Assembly (NCBI GenBank): GCA_937889655.1
Contig: CALBZG010000093.1
Span: 1 to 7,731, forward strand
Source of the DNA: an uncultured Clostridia bacterium
GTDB taxonomy: Bacteria; Bacillota; Clostridia; Peptostreptococcales; Anaerovoracaceae
Length of the DNA: 7,731 nucleotides
Direction of reading: 5' to 3'
In this document: positions 6,653 through 7,731 of the stretch, piece after piece
How positions within the stretch are numbered: position 1 is the stretch's first letter
How the letters are laid out: each line of letters starts with the position of its first letter
Made by a program: the position numbers and the translations under genes
The notes under the pieces: model-generated
The model's database searches: none
The model's input: only the letters and a program-made list of their open reading frames with translations
Told to the model about the DNA's origin: nothing

Positions 6653-7504
6653 TCAATAATACTCGTATTCAAAACTGGCAAGGTCACTTTCAAAGTCGAA
6701 TAGGTATTCGTTCTCTTCTTTAAAACGATAATGAACCTTGCAGGTTAAATTTTCGCGAATGATCCTATTCATCGCGCCCAAAATCGGCGCCTTCAGGATT
6801 TCGCCGTTTTCTTCCAGCAAATGGACCGCCAATGTCTTATTCCCCTGATGAATGAGGATGTTTTCTTTTTGGATACATTCAGCTCTTGCCCCAAGATATG
6901 TTGCTATACGATATTCAGCATCCCGATAATTGATGATGCCAATAATTCCAGTAAAATATCCATTTAAAAATGGTATATCCGCAACAGCCAGCATTAAGGA
7001 GCCTTCTGTAAAACTGCACTGTGTCCATAAATATCGTTTCGGAAACGAACGGCCACGGTCCCCTTCAATATAACCTATTCCATTGCTAAAATCCACGGAT
7101 AAGCCATTGACTTTAAGTAAACCAGCAACATCATGTTTCATGCTTACCACCCTGTGCCTGCATTCCATGAATGGAATAAACTTGAAAGGGCCCATCACAT
7201 CGTATCGGATTTCTTGAAAAGGTCCAAATTCCAGATTCCCTTCAGCCTCCAATTCATCTGTGTTAATGTTTATCCGGATCCCTTTAGAGGAAAAATGATT
7301 CTCACCCAATTGAATCGCCGGTTCTTTGCGATTCAATATATGTATTGCCTCTTTTGGATAAGTAAGATGAAAGCTTTTTTCAGGCAAAACAACCTGAAGC
7401 GATGCCGAACGGTCGTTATTGTTTATATGGAGGGCTGGAATAAAAGCGATTCCGTTTCCCTTGATCTGCTGTTTAAAATACCAACCTTCAAAATAATTCC
7501 TCAT
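6653..7504 (-). CDS. Tocopherol cyclase-like family protein
   Basis: A 283-residue protein without signal peptide or membrane helices. It carries the landmarks of the tocopherol cyclase-like family: YFEGWYFK at 4-11, FIPALH at 21-26, PFMECRHRVVSMKHD at 111-125 and FSNGIGYIEGDRGRSFPKRY at 139-158 followed by LWTQCSF. The plant and cyanobacterial enzymes close the chromanol ring of vitamin E. Bacterial relatives of this kind occur in organisms with no tocopherol pathway, so the name describes a beta-rich, probably lipid-binding fold rather than that reaction. In the DxG-RSFP motif I recall a tryptophan as usual where this protein has R150. The start is clear: GGGAG lies just upstream of the ATG at 7504. 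It is followed after 22 bases by the antiporter gene and preceded after 82 bases by the NUDIX-like gene, with no convincing terminator or promoter in that gap. Confidence 0.82.
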   Translation of the reverse strand: MRNYFEGWYFKQQIKGNGIAFIPALHINNNDRSASLQVVLPEKSFHLTYPKEAIHILNRKEPAIQLGENHFSSKGIRININTDELEAEGNLEFGPFQEIRYDVMGPFKFIPFMECRHRVVSMKHDVAGLLKVNGLSVDFSNGIGYIEGDRGRSFPKRYLWTQCSFTEGSLMLAVADIPFLNGYFTGIIGIINYRDAEYRIATYLGARAECIQKENILIHQGNKTLAVHLLEENGEILKAPILGAMNRIIRENLTCKVHYRFKEENEYLFDFESDLASFEYEYY

Positions 7505-7586
7505 TAAACGCTCCCGATGACCTTCGTGATTAAACGAATGCTTTGATAAATGAAAAATTCCAGTCCATTTGTATTACTGTAATATT

Positions 7587-7731
7587 TTATACAGAGGAAA
7601 ACTTCCGGATATAATCTAAATAGTCTTTAAATGCAGTTGGGATCGAATATTTATCGTTTAGTTCATCCTTTGAGGCCCATATCAAATCGACGCGTTCCGT
7701 AGGGTTTGAGACAGTACCAAAGAAGCCTTTC
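7587..7731 (-). CDS. NUDIX-like hydrolase, C-terminal fragment
   Basis: An open frame enters from the right edge and ends at TAA (7589-7587), giving 47 residues. The visible part, with VDLIWASKDELNDKYSIP followed by TAFKDYLDYIRKF, resembles the C-terminus of NUDIX hydrolases, where a W-x-S-x-x-EL turn is followed by a proline and a closing helix. NUDIX enzymes cleave nucleoside diphosphates linked to other groups. The diagnostic GX5EX7REUXEEXGU box would lie outside the window, so the assignment rests only on this tail. The sequence composition resembles the neighbours. It is the first gene seen in the run leading to the tocopherol cyclase-like, antiporter and aldo/keto reductase genes and may share their transcript. 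Confidence 0.6.
   Translation of the reverse strand, partial: KGFFGTVSNPTERVDLIWASKDELNDKYSIPTAFKDYLDYIRKFSSV

Noticed and set aside
7133..7507. 124-residue plus-strand open frame opposite the tocopherol cyclase-like gene
   Set aside because: It is fully antisense to a gene with clear family motifs and resembles no protein I know.
7523..7538. Inverted repeat TTCGT-GATTAA-ACGAA between the NUDIX-like and tocopherol cyclase-like genes
   Set aside because: The stem has only five pairs with no T tract after it, too weak for a terminator and explainable by chance.

Overview
The window looks like the end of a contig from a low-GC, Gram-positive anaerobe of the Clostridia or a close relative. Evidence for this is the AT-rich codon use, strong AGGAGG-type ribosome sites, stalk-domain (copper amine oxidase N-like) secreted proteins, a short rubrerythrin-like diiron protein and an aldo/keto reductase fused to a ferredoxin-like tail. 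I cannot name the genus. The first 47 bases are not biological: they match an Illumina TruSeq index adapter joined to the contig end.

All eight supported genes lie on the minus strand, so transcription runs from high to low coordinates. A closely packed run comes first: the 3' end of a NUDIX-like hydrolase (7587-7731, cut by the window edge), a tocopherol cyclase-like protein (6653-7504), a CaCA-type calcium/sodium antiporter with a TTG start (5596-6630), and an aldo/keto reductase with two 4Fe-4S motifs (4421-5584). The last three are separated by only 22 and 11 bases and are probably one transcript; the NUDIX-like gene may belong to it. I see no terminator after this run.

A good promoter (TATAAT, 17-base spacer) at 4320-4348 then drives a rubrerythrin/ferritin-like diiron protein (3779-4264), perhaps with a secreted stalk-domain protein (2390-3706) 72 bases downstream. 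That unit ends at a GC-rich hairpin (2325-2369). The last unit is a DUF697/YcjF-like membrane protein (1286-2284) followed by a second secreted stalk-domain protein (48-1253), whose C-terminus is lost at the contig end.

Taken together, the left half is a cell-envelope region: two exported proteins with stalk domains flank a membrane protein. The right half combines redox and iron functions (AKR-ferredoxin, diiron protein) with ion transport and a lipid-binding-type fold of unknown role. I see no mobile element, CRISPR array, tRNA or rRNA, and no gene-free stretch over 300 bases. The longest gap is 156 bases (4265-4420) and holds the promoter. I found no clear new biological system. The strongest unexpected signal is the adapter and the false peptide it would add to the first gene.
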